From Reticulascus tulasneorum (Eukaryota; Ascomycota; Sordariomycetes; Glomerellales; Reticulascaceae), in contig LSAX01000006.1 in assembly GCA_001557505.1 (NCBI GenBank), positions 310,001 to 374,000 of the forward strand: a DNA stretch of 64,000 nt, given 5' to 3'. Shown here piece by piece: positions 46,206 to 56,531 of the stretch (the stretch's first letter is position 1; every line of letters begins with the position of its first letter). Position numbers and translations under genes: made by a program. Under the pieces are notes generated by a model. That model did not search any database, had not been told where the DNA came from, and was given only the letters and a program-made list of their open reading frames with translations.

Positions 46206-48578
46206 TCAGCTCTTGATGCCATTTCCGTTTACCGCCGTCTTCGGCGCCGCGTGCTTCGGCGTCCGGTCCCCGGCTCCCCTAGTCCCATTCGTTGGAATGT
46301 AAAAGTCGTACCGATTTGGGAACAGAATGATGTTCGCTAGTCTCAGCAGCTCGGCCTCGGCCTCGCTCCTCGTCGAGCTCTTCGTGCTCTCATCATCGTC
46401 CAGATCCATGAGATCTGCATGCTTCGACGCGCCGGCCGGCTCAACATCCCACGGCGCGAGTCCCATCGCCCGCAGGCCCTCTACGCCGCCGACTTCCTCG
46501 ATCTCTTTCTCGCCCGGGCGGTCCACGTGGGACGCTTCGTTACCCATGCCTCCTAACGTGTCGAAATCAGGCCCGGGTTGGCCGAGGAGGAAGGCCTTCC
46601 GCTGGCGAGCAAGGAAGAGAGCGTTGGTTTGTGTGAGCGGGCAGACGGGAGTGTAGGTGAGAAGGGAGAGCTCGGAGGAAGGGGTCTGCAGCGGCGGGGT
46701 GACGCCGCCCGTGATGATGGAGTAGGCCTGGTCGCAATGCCAAATGACATAGTCGCCAGCTTGGAGGCTGGGTATCGAAACCAAGCTCCTCCGTAGGTGC
46801 AGGTGGGGATGCCATCGCTCAGTGATGCGCTGAGCATGGCCCGGCACCGCGCCGTGAATGACGGTGTTCTGCTCGGGATCAAGCGCCCAGTTCGAGGGGT
46901 CCAGATAGGCAGCCCACTGGTCAGCCTTACCGCCGTCCGGCTGCTCTGGGGGTCCTCGTTTCGGCGAGAAGTACGGTCGCAGTAAGAAATACGCGGTCAC
47001 CAGCTTCGGCGACGGCAGCACTCGAATCATGCCCTGCTCGACATCCGTCAAGGCGAGAATGCCCTGAAACATGCGGAACACGCTACATGCACCTGCGCCG
47101 TTGTATAAATCGGTCGTCGCACCTACTCGTCCCGCCGGATCCCACGCATCGTACGCCTCCCAATCGCCGCGGAAGACGGCCTCGTACGTGCCGCCGCGTC
47201 CGTATCCGTCTGGTTCCCAACGTTCGAGGCTACCGCTGTCGATCTGGGCAATAACGGTCGAAGACTCGGTGGTGCTGAGCGAGTCGGCGGCCGAGTTGCC
47301 GTTGGGCTGGCCCACGGCGCCGAGGTTCGCGTTGTGGATGCGCAATCGGTCGGCGTAGCTGACGGGGCAGCGGGTGATGTGCAAGTCGTCGGTCGACTCC
47401 CAGAAGGACATGGCGAATTTTTGCGCGCGCAGCATGTTGGGATGGGCGCGGGCGCGGACCTGGACGGGGGTCCAGAAGAGGTCGATGCAGGTGGGGTCAT
47501 GCAGGGCGGGAGGCTTGAATTCGCGATTCTTCTCGAGATACTTGCTGGTCTCGGAAACCCAGGCCTCGGAGTCGGCGGGGTTCACGACGCCGCGGATGAC
47601 GGCGACGCCATAGCGCTTCAGCTTGTGGGCGAAGGCATCGACGCGCACAGGGTCGTGGATGTCGGCAAAGTTGATTGAGGGGATCAATTCGGAACCGCGG
47701 GCCTGGATGTCGGCGATCTCGACACGTAATGCATCGAGCAGACGGTGCCAGGACGCCTCGACGGCGGCCTCGCGGCCGGCAATCAGCTTGTTCTTGATCT
47801 GGGCGAAGCGCGAGGGTAGAGGGATGGGCTCGGCGCCATAAAACGACACGACGGGCGGCTCCATGTTTTTCACGAACGCCTTGTTGTGGTTTACATGCGA
47901 ATTAAAGTAGGACGGCGGGGATGGAGAGGAGGAGGCAGAAGAAGTGGAGGAGGCAGAAGAAGTGGAGGAGGAGGAGGCCGTGGCATTCGCAGCACCGGCA
48001 CCTATGGTGGTATTGGCGGCGGCGGTTGTGGGTGACACTGGCGACGAGGAGGAGCCGGACGACGACGACTGCTGGGCGAGAAGTTGTATTGTCGACGCTG
48101 ACAGCGAGGATATGGCAGCTGATGCGGATGGAGGAGACACGGACTGTGCCCTGGAAGGTATGGCGGTTGATGGCGGGGTCGTCTTATTAATTTTGGACAT
48201 CTTCCGCGTGCTCCTTCGCGCCTTTTTCCCCAGACTTCCGCTGCCGCTGCCACTCACACCCACCACCACGCTGCTGCTTCCCACGGCCACGGCGCCTGCA
48301 GCTGCGCCAGCCGACTTTTTCGTCTTTCCGCCGTTCCCCATGGTTCCTGCTGCTGCGGTTGTTAATCCCCCCATCGAGCTCGACCCATCCGACGACGACG
48401 ACGACGACGACGACGATGCAGAAGTACTAATGCTGTTGCGATTCGTGGCGTTGCTCGCAGAAGTGCCGGGTACGGGTCCTGGTACTGCTACAGGTACAGG
48501 TACAGGTACAGGTACAGGCGCTGCTGCTGCTGATGCTGCTGCAGTGGTGGGGCCAGCGGGCCAGCGGGCCAAGATCAT
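46206..48578 (-). CDS. DUF1479 (YbiU-like) protein with long low-complexity N-terminus
   Basis: Single-exon frame of 790 residues. From about residue 239 (MEPPVVSFYGAEPIPLP, a possible alternative start at 47864) it has a full DUF1479 domain: RYGVAVIRGVV-like text, FKPPALHDPTCIDLFWTPVQ, TYEAVFRGDWEAYDAWDP, FRMFQGILALTDVEQGMIRVLPS and DYVIWHCDQAY. The family is thought to adopt a 2-oxoglutarate/Fe(II)-oxygenase-like fold, but I know of no firm reaction. The first 238 residues are Ala/Ser/Pro/Val-rich with a nuclear-signal-like KKARRSTRKMSK, much longer than usual for this family. They include a PVPVPV run and poly-Ser encoded by microsatellites. A C-terminal acidic MDLDDDES segment follows. 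Confidence 0.8.
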   Translation of the reverse strand: MILARWPAGPTTAAASAAAAPVPVPVPVPVAVPGPVPGTSASNATNRNSISTSASSSSSSSSSDGSSSMGGLTTAAAGTMGNGGKTKKSAGAAAGAVAVGSSSVVVGVSGSGSGSLGKKARRSTRKMSKINKTTPPSTAIPSRAQSVSPPSASAAISSLSASTIQLLAQQSSSSGSSSSPVSPTTAAANTTIGAGAANATASSSSTSSASSTSSASSSPSPPSYFNSHVNHNKAFVKNMEPPVVSFYGAEPIPLPSRFAQIKNKLIAGREAAVEASWHRLLDALRVEIADIQARGSELIPSINFADIHDPVRVDAFAHKLKRYGVAVIRGVVNPADSEAWVSETSKYLEKNREFKPPALHDPTCIDLFWTPVQVRARAHPNMLRAQKFAMSFWESTDDLHITRCPVSYADRLRIHNANLGAVGQPNGNSAADSLSTTESSTVIAQIDSGSLERWEPDGYGRGGTYEAVFRGDWEAYDAWDPAGRVGATTDLYNGAGACSVFRMFQGILALTDVEQGMIRVLPSPKLVTAYFLLRPYFSPKRGPPEQPDGGKADQWAAYLDPSNWALDPEQNTVIHGAVPGHAQRITERWHPHLHLRRSLVSIPSLQAGDYVIWHCDQAYSIITGGVTPPLQTPSSELSLLTYTPVCPLTQTNALFLARQRKAFLLGQPGPDFDTLGGMGNEASHVDRPGEKEIEEVGGVEGLRAMGLAPWDVEPAGASKHADLMDLDDDESTKSSTRSEAEAELLRLANIILFPNRYDFYIPTNGTRGAGDRTPKHAAPKTAVNGNGIKS
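48391..48414 (+). repeat. (GAC)8 microsatellite inside the DUF1479 gene
   Basis: Eight perfect GAC units; on the coding strand they supply TCG serine codons in the poly-Ser part of the low-complexity N-terminus. Copy number is likely variable between strains. Confidence 0.85.
48490..48518 (+). repeat. Hexanucleotide (ACAGGT)n repeat inside the DUF1479 gene
   Basis: Nearly five units of ACAGGT; read on the minus strand they give the alternating Pro-Val run near residue 22 of the protein. An in-frame six-base unit changes length without a frameshift. Confidence 0.85.
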
Positions 48579-49256
48579 CCGCGAAATGTCGCCCCGAAAG
48601 CCACCCAGAAAACCTGATGCAGCTGCTGCCCGTCAAATGGAATGGCAACACGCGCAGCCAACCAACAGTCGGCACACTTGGACTGAACACTCAAACGAAA
48701 ACAGAAACGAGCCACTCTCGAAATGAGGGAACGGCGCTCAGATGCGAGCCAAGCTGCTGCACCCAAATGACCCTCCACGTGCCGCCGTAGCTTCCAACAG
48801 CCAAACAGCCAAGCAGAACGAGATGCGACGGGGGCGGCTTGGGGCCTATTAGTTTCGGCGGATATTGGTTTTTCCCCACGTGAGCGCGTTGATCGTCTCC
48901 CGGCCGGATTGTATCAGGCCGTTGTTCGAATCCGATGGGGCCTGAGAGCAACCCCCAGCGCCGTGATGGATATCGTCGTCCTCGTTTTTGTCGTGATGAT
49001 GATGTGCTGTTCCAGGCACCCTCTCTTCCTTCTTCCCTCCTGTTTGGTTGTTGGCCCGACAAGGTCCTCGCCAATTCGTTCGTGGAAAATCCCCGAATCT
49101 TTTTTTTTTCCTTCCCAAGAAAACAATGTACCAGTGTACCTCCAATGGCTGTCGGTCTGTGTCTCGAACGAACGGATGGTGGAGGGGGTTTCGTTGGAAC
49201 GATGCACCGTTGTTGTCCAATGACCAGGAAAAGCCCCCAAGCTTGAATGGATGGGA

Positions 49257-49268
49257 GGGGGGGGGGGG
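49257..49268 (+). repeat. Homopolymer G12
   Basis: Twelve consecutive guanines followed by further G-rich sequence (tggatggggaggggat). Could form a G-quadruplex, or be a length-variable tract. Confidence 0.8.
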
Positions 49269-50280
49269 TGGATGGGGAGGGGATATGTCCGTCCGTCAAA
49301 ACCCAATGTCCCAGGAAACGCAGCAACAGAGCAACAAGAGCACCCAAGTCCACGGCGAATCCCCGTCCCTAAAATGCCTTATATACCAAGGGCACGTGTG
49401 AGAGTGTATCGTCCCAGTCGATTTCGTCTCGGTACTCCGCGAGCGACTCTCCCCGAGTGAGCGCTTCGTCCTGGCAGTGGTGGAAATGGATCAGCAATCC
49501 AGGCCCGGTTGTCACCTTGGATCCACGGAGCCTTCACAGGAACAGGCCTAGCCTTCCGGGGCTATTTTGACAGCAGTTCCAGATTTGGTGTGGGATCCAA
49601 TTGGCATTGGGGCTGGAATGGGGAATGATGGGGGGTGGGGGAGGAAATGGTGGAGGTATGGAGGTGGTTTGGGGGGGAGGAGGGATCAGTTGGGCGTGGC
49701 TCCGGAACCTTTTGTGACCTTCCCGAACGAGCAAATGAGAGGGCCGGACTCGATGGGCCGAAAAACAAATGTCGAATCTTGCTTTCGAATGTCAATGATC
49801 TAGCGTGTCGATGCGTGTGGGCGTGCAGTGCGTGCGTGTCCGAGTCGTCTGGGGAGCGAGGGGCGTCGGAGCCAAGTGGCTTTGTCGTTTCGTTCGGACC
49901 TTGAATTCTCCCAGCGAATCCCCTCTCTCTTTCTTCTGATTTTTTGGATCCCTTTTTTTCAAATGGAACAGACGAAAAAGACCGACGTTTTTGGGGGGTG
50001 GTACGAATTGGGGCATCATCAGGCCTTTATCATGCCTCTCCATATCGGCCTGTTTTGCTCGTTCGGCCAACCTGATTGCCCCCCATCCCACATGGGTCGT
50101 TCCCACAATTATTCTCTCTAAATTCTGATTATTTTTTCTTCCCTCTTCGCTTCTGTTTGGTGTTAGCGTATTAATTCCATGCCTCTGGCTCTCTCCGTGC
50201 CCTCTGGCTGATAGAATGATAGATTATTTCCCGGGCCTGAATGGGGTCGACCCCGAATATCTGCCAAATAAACTTAGGTT

Positions 50281-50292
50281 CCCCCCCCCCCC
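50281..50292 (+). repeat. Homopolymer C12
   Basis: Twelve consecutive cytosines in non-coding sequence, equal to a G run on the minus strand. Length is prone to sequencing error and strain variation. Confidence 0.8.
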
Positions 50293-51985
50293 AGATTGGC
50301 TCTCGTGTGAACTGCCCGGCGGGCCGCCAATCCGTACCGCGGCTAATATGCGCATTCCCTAGCTTCCCCTTGGCCCTCTCACTTTGGGGTCTCTCTCGCC
50401 TGGCTTGTCCTTCCACAACTCCGCAATCCGCTAACTACTATCGGCACGAACTTGGATGGCGGCTCACGTTATCATCTGGTCAGCAGCTGGGCCTCTCCGC
50501 TGCTCATTGGTAGAGGCCCTGGGGTTGGTGTGGATTTGGCTCAAAGGAGGCAGAGGCCGGCCCAGAACGACTCCCCAGCCGGCCGAAATGCCCGATCATC
50601 ATCTGGGGCAAATCTGCAAACGCACGAATACCGCACCACAGCAGCCAGATCCTTGGAGGACGCGACCCGTTCAAAGGTCTCCCAGCCCAGCCGCCAGCCA
50701 TACATACCCATACATACGTACTGTACATAATACCGCCTTGTTATTGCTCTTCTTCCTCTTCTTCGTCTTTCCTTTCTCCAATTCCTTCCCCCCAGTCTCA
50801 GGCTTGGGCAGCCCCACCAGTGCACCCAGCTAGTACTTTTGCATGTATGTACGATCCTTGCTTGGCTCGCGCATCCAGCTCTTCTAGCCTGGGGAATTGT
50901 CTGCCCTTCGGTCCTTTCCGAGCATGCACCCTTCACTCCCTCCTCCCCAGCCCGTGTATTTGATGCTGTCCATTTCTCTATTCCTCGCCACATTGAGGCA
51001 TCCTCGGAACTTTCACCATTGAAATCAATTTTCTTCGTCTTTATTTTCCTTGCAGGCATTGCGGCCTCCGCTTTGTTTTCCGAGGTTATTCTCCTGCTGT
51101 TTCTGTTTGATGCGTAATCAAACTTCATCAAGCGTTGGCCCCAGGCGGTCCTTGTCCCGCTTGGCGGCTGCGGGTTCCGATGCCGATGGCAAATTTCCAT
51201 CTGAACTTCGACCCATCCGGGCATAGCTTGCCATGCCCTTTTTTCGGCCTCTATTTTCGCGAACACGCAGTGGATGCAAGCTCGTGCTCTTCGGTTTGCC
51301 GGCGCGCATTAGTCTGAAATGCATCGCACGTTATGCCCCGTGCGCCAATCATAGCCTCGGTGACTACACACCGAGATTCGCCACATGAACAGCTCGAGCC
51401 TCAACGACCCTGGACACGTGATCATATTGGAACATTCATTCTAGCCATTACAGCTCCCGCATGCACGCACTATCGAGGCGTGATCATTAACATTGTCAGG
51501 GGGCTTCTTTAGTACATCCGATGAAGGTAGGACACGCAGACATTCTCAAGTGGCACTTGGGGCACATACACCTTGAATAACACCATGCCATGCCATAAAG
51601 GTTCGATTTCATCATTCCGTCGCATAAGTAAATCACCATACGAGTATTATCTCATCTGGTTGCTTGATTCGAAGTATAGTATGTCCGGTTTTTGCAGACC
51701 CCGAACAAGCCAGTGTGTGTGGTTACACGGCTTAGCAAGGGCTTCATAAGATAATGGTCACGTTTCAACATCAAGTTTCATTCATGGGCAAGATTATGAG
51801 CCAGTCATGTAATATTCTCTACACGGCCGCGTGAACACTTTGAAACTAATGCATATGGGCCGCGTTCCCACATTCTGCGAGCCTTGGACAGGCTCTGTCT
51901 TAGCGAGCAATGCCTCTAGCGCAGAGGCCATTTGCTCGCATTTATCCCACATGTCCAAATTCGAGGGAATCTGTCGATATCGACT

Positions 51986-53648
51986 TCAGAATACATACTA
52001 CGGCTGATGTTAGCATGAATCCGCCACAGCCAGCAGGAGGAGCTTACCCTAAACTCATGGTTCTCCCTGTCGGTAAGGTCAAAGAATTCGCTGTTCTCTG
52101 TGTGCTCTACTTCAGCAAACAGACGATCCCTCCGCGCATTCTCCCACCTGTAGTACAGCATCAACACGCCCGTCGTAATAGCCGCGAAACATGTTGTGAC
52201 AACCATCGCAATCTTGGCGGGGATGTATGCCGGCTCATCCTCAGCTCTGAAGGTCAGGGGGCCAATGATGTTACCCACACAGAAAGCAATCAGCACAATG
52301 GCATTCATCGTGACCTTCTTTGTGTGCCCGGCGTAGTTGGCACCGGCATAGGAGTACATTAGAGACAAACTGGAGCCAATCGTGTTGGCCATGTAGTTCC
52401 CGACCAATCTTGGTGCGACGGCGCCATCATCCGGTAGAAACGCCATCAGGGAGCTGCCGAGGAAGCCGACCGTAAGCAAACCAATGATGGCCGGCCCGCG
52501 CATATTGAACCGCCCGGCAAACCAGGTGGCACCGATTGTGCAACAGCATGCAATGAAGCCAGACGGGATTGAAAGGAGGGACGTCTCCTTCGAGGTGAAA
52601 CCAAAACTCTGGATGACCGTAGCCTGGTAGCTGCTGATGAAGCCATTGGGGATGTTGGAAGCGAGCACAATCGTAACCAGGAGATAGCTCTGGGGATCCT
52701 TGAAGACCTCCCAGAACTGGTACCACTTGTGATGCTTGTTCTCGATTCCAGTCTTGTTATCTCGCAATCGCTCGATGGCCCAGACCTTTTCGTGATCCTT
52801 CAGCCTCGATGTCATCGGGTTGTCGGGCAGGAACATGATAACCAGAATTCCGACCACAATAGTGATGAGCCCGAACACCAGAAACATGACCTGCCAGGAC
52901 TTGAATGTCTTGCCAGTATAGTGCTGGAACCCAAACGACGTGATGGCGCCGACCATCTTGCCAACACCGGTACCCACGTACCAAAAGCCAGTCCTGGAAG
53001 GCTGTTCGGCTTTCTTATACCACATGGTCGTGATGAGAATCAGGGCCGGCGCGACGGCGGCCTCGAAGCAGCCGAGGAGGACTCGAAGCGTGACCAGGCC
53101 GGCCCAGCTGTTGGCCGCCGAGTTGCAGGCGACCATCAAGCCCCAGGCGATGACGTTTCCTCCGAGGTATTTTGCTGTTGGTAGGCGCTGCATGAGGTAT
53201 CCTGTAGGGAACTCAAATGCGAGGTATGTGACGTAGAAGATCGTCGCGAGCAGGGAGTATTGGTCGCCGGTGATATTAGTATCTTTCCGTAGGCCCATGA
53301 CGGCGGCATAGTTGACTGGAAGAACTCAGCATTGCACAGCTGTTTAAGAAAGGCAAGCATTACTCAATGTTTTGTCCAAATATTGCAGAAAGTAACACCC
53401 AACTATACGTTTATTAGCCAAGTAAACACTCGATCTAAGTCCTGATCTAACCACTAACACATCAGCGGAACGATGCTCAAATCAATTTTCCTGATCAGAC
53501 GTTTCTCGTCCTCGGGGCTCATGGGAGTCACAGACTCCCGGTTGAGGAAGTTCAACGCGACGTCCCCATCGCTTACATTCCCAACCGCCTTGTCGTACCC
53601 AGGCTCCTCGTACGCTTGCTTTTCTGACATGTTCAGGTCCGACGCCAT
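51986..53648 (-). CDS. MFS transporter of the Dal5 allantoate/anion:cation symporter family
   Basis: Plasma-membrane carrier of the fungal ACS family (allantoate, nicotinate, pantothenate and similar anions). Four exons with introns at 53458-53403 (GTTAGT...TATAG), 53363-53316 (GTAATG...TCCAG) and 52047-51998 (GTAAGC...CGTAG) close to 502 residues. A 39-nt exon gives CYFLQYLDKT, joined to INYAAVMGL. The last exon is only 12 nt and adds YVF after EFR, giving the EFRYVF end typical of the family. Motifs include YVTYLAFEFPTGYLMQRLPTAKYL, RVLLGCFEAAVAP and LITIVVGILVIMFLPDNP. Twelve helices are expected. The substrate cannot be assigned. Confidence 0.88.
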
Positions 53649-54480
53649 GTTTGCGGGCTTGAGGGTACGTCAATGCAGGCTATGAGCAGGCAACCGAATG
53701 GTCGTAAGTTTTGCGACACGGACAGTATTTCAAATTCCCTTTCATGGTGTTGGACTGAGCAGATGGTTATAAGACATGACCTCCTGCCTATAGAGGATTG
53801 TGCAGGATCTAAACCTTATCTCAAATCCCGAAGATATAGCTAGCCCCGCATCTTGCAGGCGGTCAACTACCGAGTGTTATGGAAACAGTGTCTGTTTGCT
53901 AGGTAAGAGCGACGTTGCCGGGAATATCACGGAAGGCGACATGAAAAGCGGCTCCGGAGAGCACAGACTTGGCTACCGGCGATCACTTTGCGATGTGGGC
54001 GATAAGGCGCCCCGGAAGAGAGTAACATTGAGTTTCTTGGCTCTCAATTGCCAAATCCCGAAAGTCTCACTCAACGGGTCAGAATGAGATATGGGAGCGG
54101 AGCCGGAGATAGACCCATGCTGGAGCGCACGGCAGTGATAGGAAGTGGCGGGGTTGCTGGTTTGCGGTTAGATTGTTGCAGGTCGCTGGGATCTGCCGAG
54201 ATAACACAATGGCAAATGTGTGGCCAAGAGTGGCCTTGACATTCATGGATTGCTGAAATCCATGCTGTCGGGTTGTTTGGTCCCGAAGGACTGGGGAACA
54301 AAAAGCTCATGATTCGACGCCATACAACACCCTTACGTCACTCGAAATCCACGTAAAGCTGTCGCAACAAGGCTATTCGTAAGGGGGCATGCCCTCACGC
54401 AGATTGCACTCTCCCATGATCGCATGACATTACAAAAGGTCCTGTTAAGGCTGGATATGTACCTGCCCAAATCCCACTCA
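53649..54480. other. Intergenic
   Basis: About 830 bp lies between the Dal5-type MFS promoter and the 3' end of the Artemis-like gene. Nothing was recognised. Confidence 0.5.
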
Positions 54481-56531
54481 CTACTTATCAAGCTCCGCAT
54501 CTAGGATGCTGTGGTTGTCCGACGTAGAAATAAGGCCAATCGAAACCCATTCTCCACCAGCTACATTTTGAGTCATGGCGTGGTATGCATCTGCTCGTAC
54601 ATGTGAGCTTCGCAGGGAATGATTCGACCCGAATGACCCCGATTCCCGAGGCCCATTTGAATCATGAAAGCTCTGGTTATTCTCCTGATAGCGCGCGAAA
54701 TCTCGTTTTCCAGTTACAGCCCCAGGCGAGTTGATTCCTTCAAAAACGACAGTAGGGATGCTCACACCTTCTATCGACGCGCCCCCGGTCCCCTTAAGCA
54801 CCGGCAGTTGTGGTAGAGTGGAATGCAAGTGGTGACATGAGCTGGCTGCGGCTAAGGTTGTTAATGAGATCTGGCTGCAGAATTGGGGCTGAGATTCTGC
54901 CGGGGGTGGAATCGTTTCTTGCATATCAGCCAAATGCCTCATCTTGACATCGTGCTCGAAGACATCTCCAGAACAGTACTTTCCGAATAAAGATCCGATG
55001 CTGATATTGCGCTTCAGCCAGTCGAGTGGCTGGACTGTACATGGCCAGACGTCCTTTGGTCGAAATGCTTGGACAAACAGACAGAGCTCGGGGTAAGACG
55101 AATGGCGAGAGTAAGGGAACGTTATGGCCATTGGAAGAATATTGCTGGTTACGTCTGTGGTGTGTTCCATGCGTCCTTGGCCGGCCTCCATCTTTTTGAG
55201 AATGGCATCAACTACATTGTGGAGCTGGGTCTCATTCATTTCGTCGAAAGTTGACGTATCCAGTTCCAGGGATATATTTCTACCGTTCGCGACAATGTCC
55301 AGGAGGAATTCCTGGACTTTTACTCGAACTTCGTCCGAGAGGCCTTTGCTTTCGGAGATCAGCTCCAGGAACGAGCCGATCTCCTCCTCAGATAAGAGAT
55401 CCAATTCCGCATCGTGCCCCAGGTCGTCACTTCCTCCACCAACTCCGATTTCAACAAGGTCAACGCCGTCCTTGAGGTGGGCGATTATTGGCTGTATGGA
55501 TACCACGTTTGGTTCCCGTGCTACGGAACACAAGTTCCCTTTCTCGCAACTATGGATGCGAACATTCTCGTCGCGCGTTAAACAACCTGGATGTGGAGTA
55601 TTGCCAAACATGTAACCAGTCAAGGCCGGGGCTTCCGGACAGAGGTGTAATGACGAACTGAATCGATCGCTTGATGATTTCGCAGTCAAACTTCCGTAGA
55701 CTCGCATTTTGTAGTCATCGACATGGATCCTCGACGCTAGAGCCTTCGACAAGGCGATCCAAACGTTCTCATACCCATAAGTCCAAGCTTGTAAGTGAAA
55801 TATTGTGCTCTTGGGATAACAGGATACCTTGCGCAACAGTTCGGCGATGCCTTCGGCTTTTGTCTGAAAAGGATCTTCTTCGACAAAAGACGTATCAAGG
55901 TAGATCTTGTCGAGGGTTCGGATACCACTGCTGTACTCGACCATCGCAGGATTCCGGGTAATAGCATTGACGAACCAAGGCTCGCTGCGAATATCCCCAG
56001 TATACAATATGGCTTTTCCAGATCCCTCGATCAAGAACATAACTGCCCCTGGGCAATGATTTGCATCGAAGAGAGTGATCTGTATCTGGTGACCTGGGGC
56101 AAGCTCTAGCGTTGTCGGCGTCTCCAGCGGGATAGGCTTTAAGAGGCTTTTGAGGTGCTTGAATGTTTGCGTACGGCACTCTGTGATACCCCTTGCGTAG
56201 TTGATCCGGCATGGATAACGCTCCAGTCGAAGCAGAATCTCTTTGGTTGCTGCCGAGCAGTAGATAAATGGAGAGCGGAGGCTATCCAGACCGGCGAGGT
56301 GATCGCTATGAACATGGCTGAGAAAGCACGCTAGAGGTTGCGGAAGGCCTGGATGGCGTCGAAAGAAGTCGACTACTTGCTTGTCAGCTAGGGGACAATG
56401 AGTGACTGCGATGACGTCGAGCACGCGATGTGGCAGGCCAGTAGCAACAACATATGTTGCTCGCATGTATATCCTTTCCACTCACTTCTGATGTCCGGAA
56501 ACTCAGACACTAACCCGTTGAAGGTCGACAT
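54481..56531 (-). CDS. Artemis/SNM1-family metallo-beta-lactamase DNA nuclease
   Basis: Nuclear DNA-repair nuclease of the beta-CASP metallo-beta-lactamase group (Artemis/Pso2-like), which processes DNA ends or interstrand crosslinks. Two exons: a 46-nt first exon encodes MSTFNGLVSEFPDIR; the intron 56485-56373 (GTGAGT...AAGTAG) joins it to IDFFRRHPGLPQPLACFLSHVHSDHLAGL. The total is 645 residues. Metal-binding motifs are HVHSDH near residue 37, FDANHCPGAVMFLIEG near 118 and YTGDIRSEPW near 138, as in SNM1-family active sites. The family's later beta-CASP block is recognisable as KIYLDTSF and FHLQAWTYGYENVW. The C-terminal 250 residues are Ser-rich and poorly conserved. The N-terminus MSTFxG is typical of Artemis-like members, so I prefer Artemis over Pso2. 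Confidence 0.88.

Larger units (their letters stand above)
48579..51985. other. Long gene-poor stretch (3.4 kb) upstream of the DUF1479 gene
   Basis: No frame here has recognisable motifs. The longer ones (48691-49353 and 50541-51266, minus strand; both Arg/Trp-rich) look like composition artefacts. The stretch is low-complexity in places: 12 Gs at 49257-49268, 12 Cs at 50281-50292, a T run near 49107, and pyrimidine-rich DNA at 50740-50800. It could be a long 5' UTR and promoter for the DUF1479 gene or hold a non-coding RNA. The sequence alone does not decide. Confidence 0.4.

Noticed and set aside
47944..48726. A 260-codon plus-strand frame opposite the DUF1479 gene
   Set aside because: It is antisense to repeat-rich coding sequence, composed of poly-Asp, poly-Glu and Thr-Gly runs.
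50541..51266. A 241-codon minus-strand frame in the 3.4-kb gap
   Set aside because: It is Arg/Trp/Cys-rich with no motif and overlaps a polypyrimidine tract and other-strand frames, consistent with chance.
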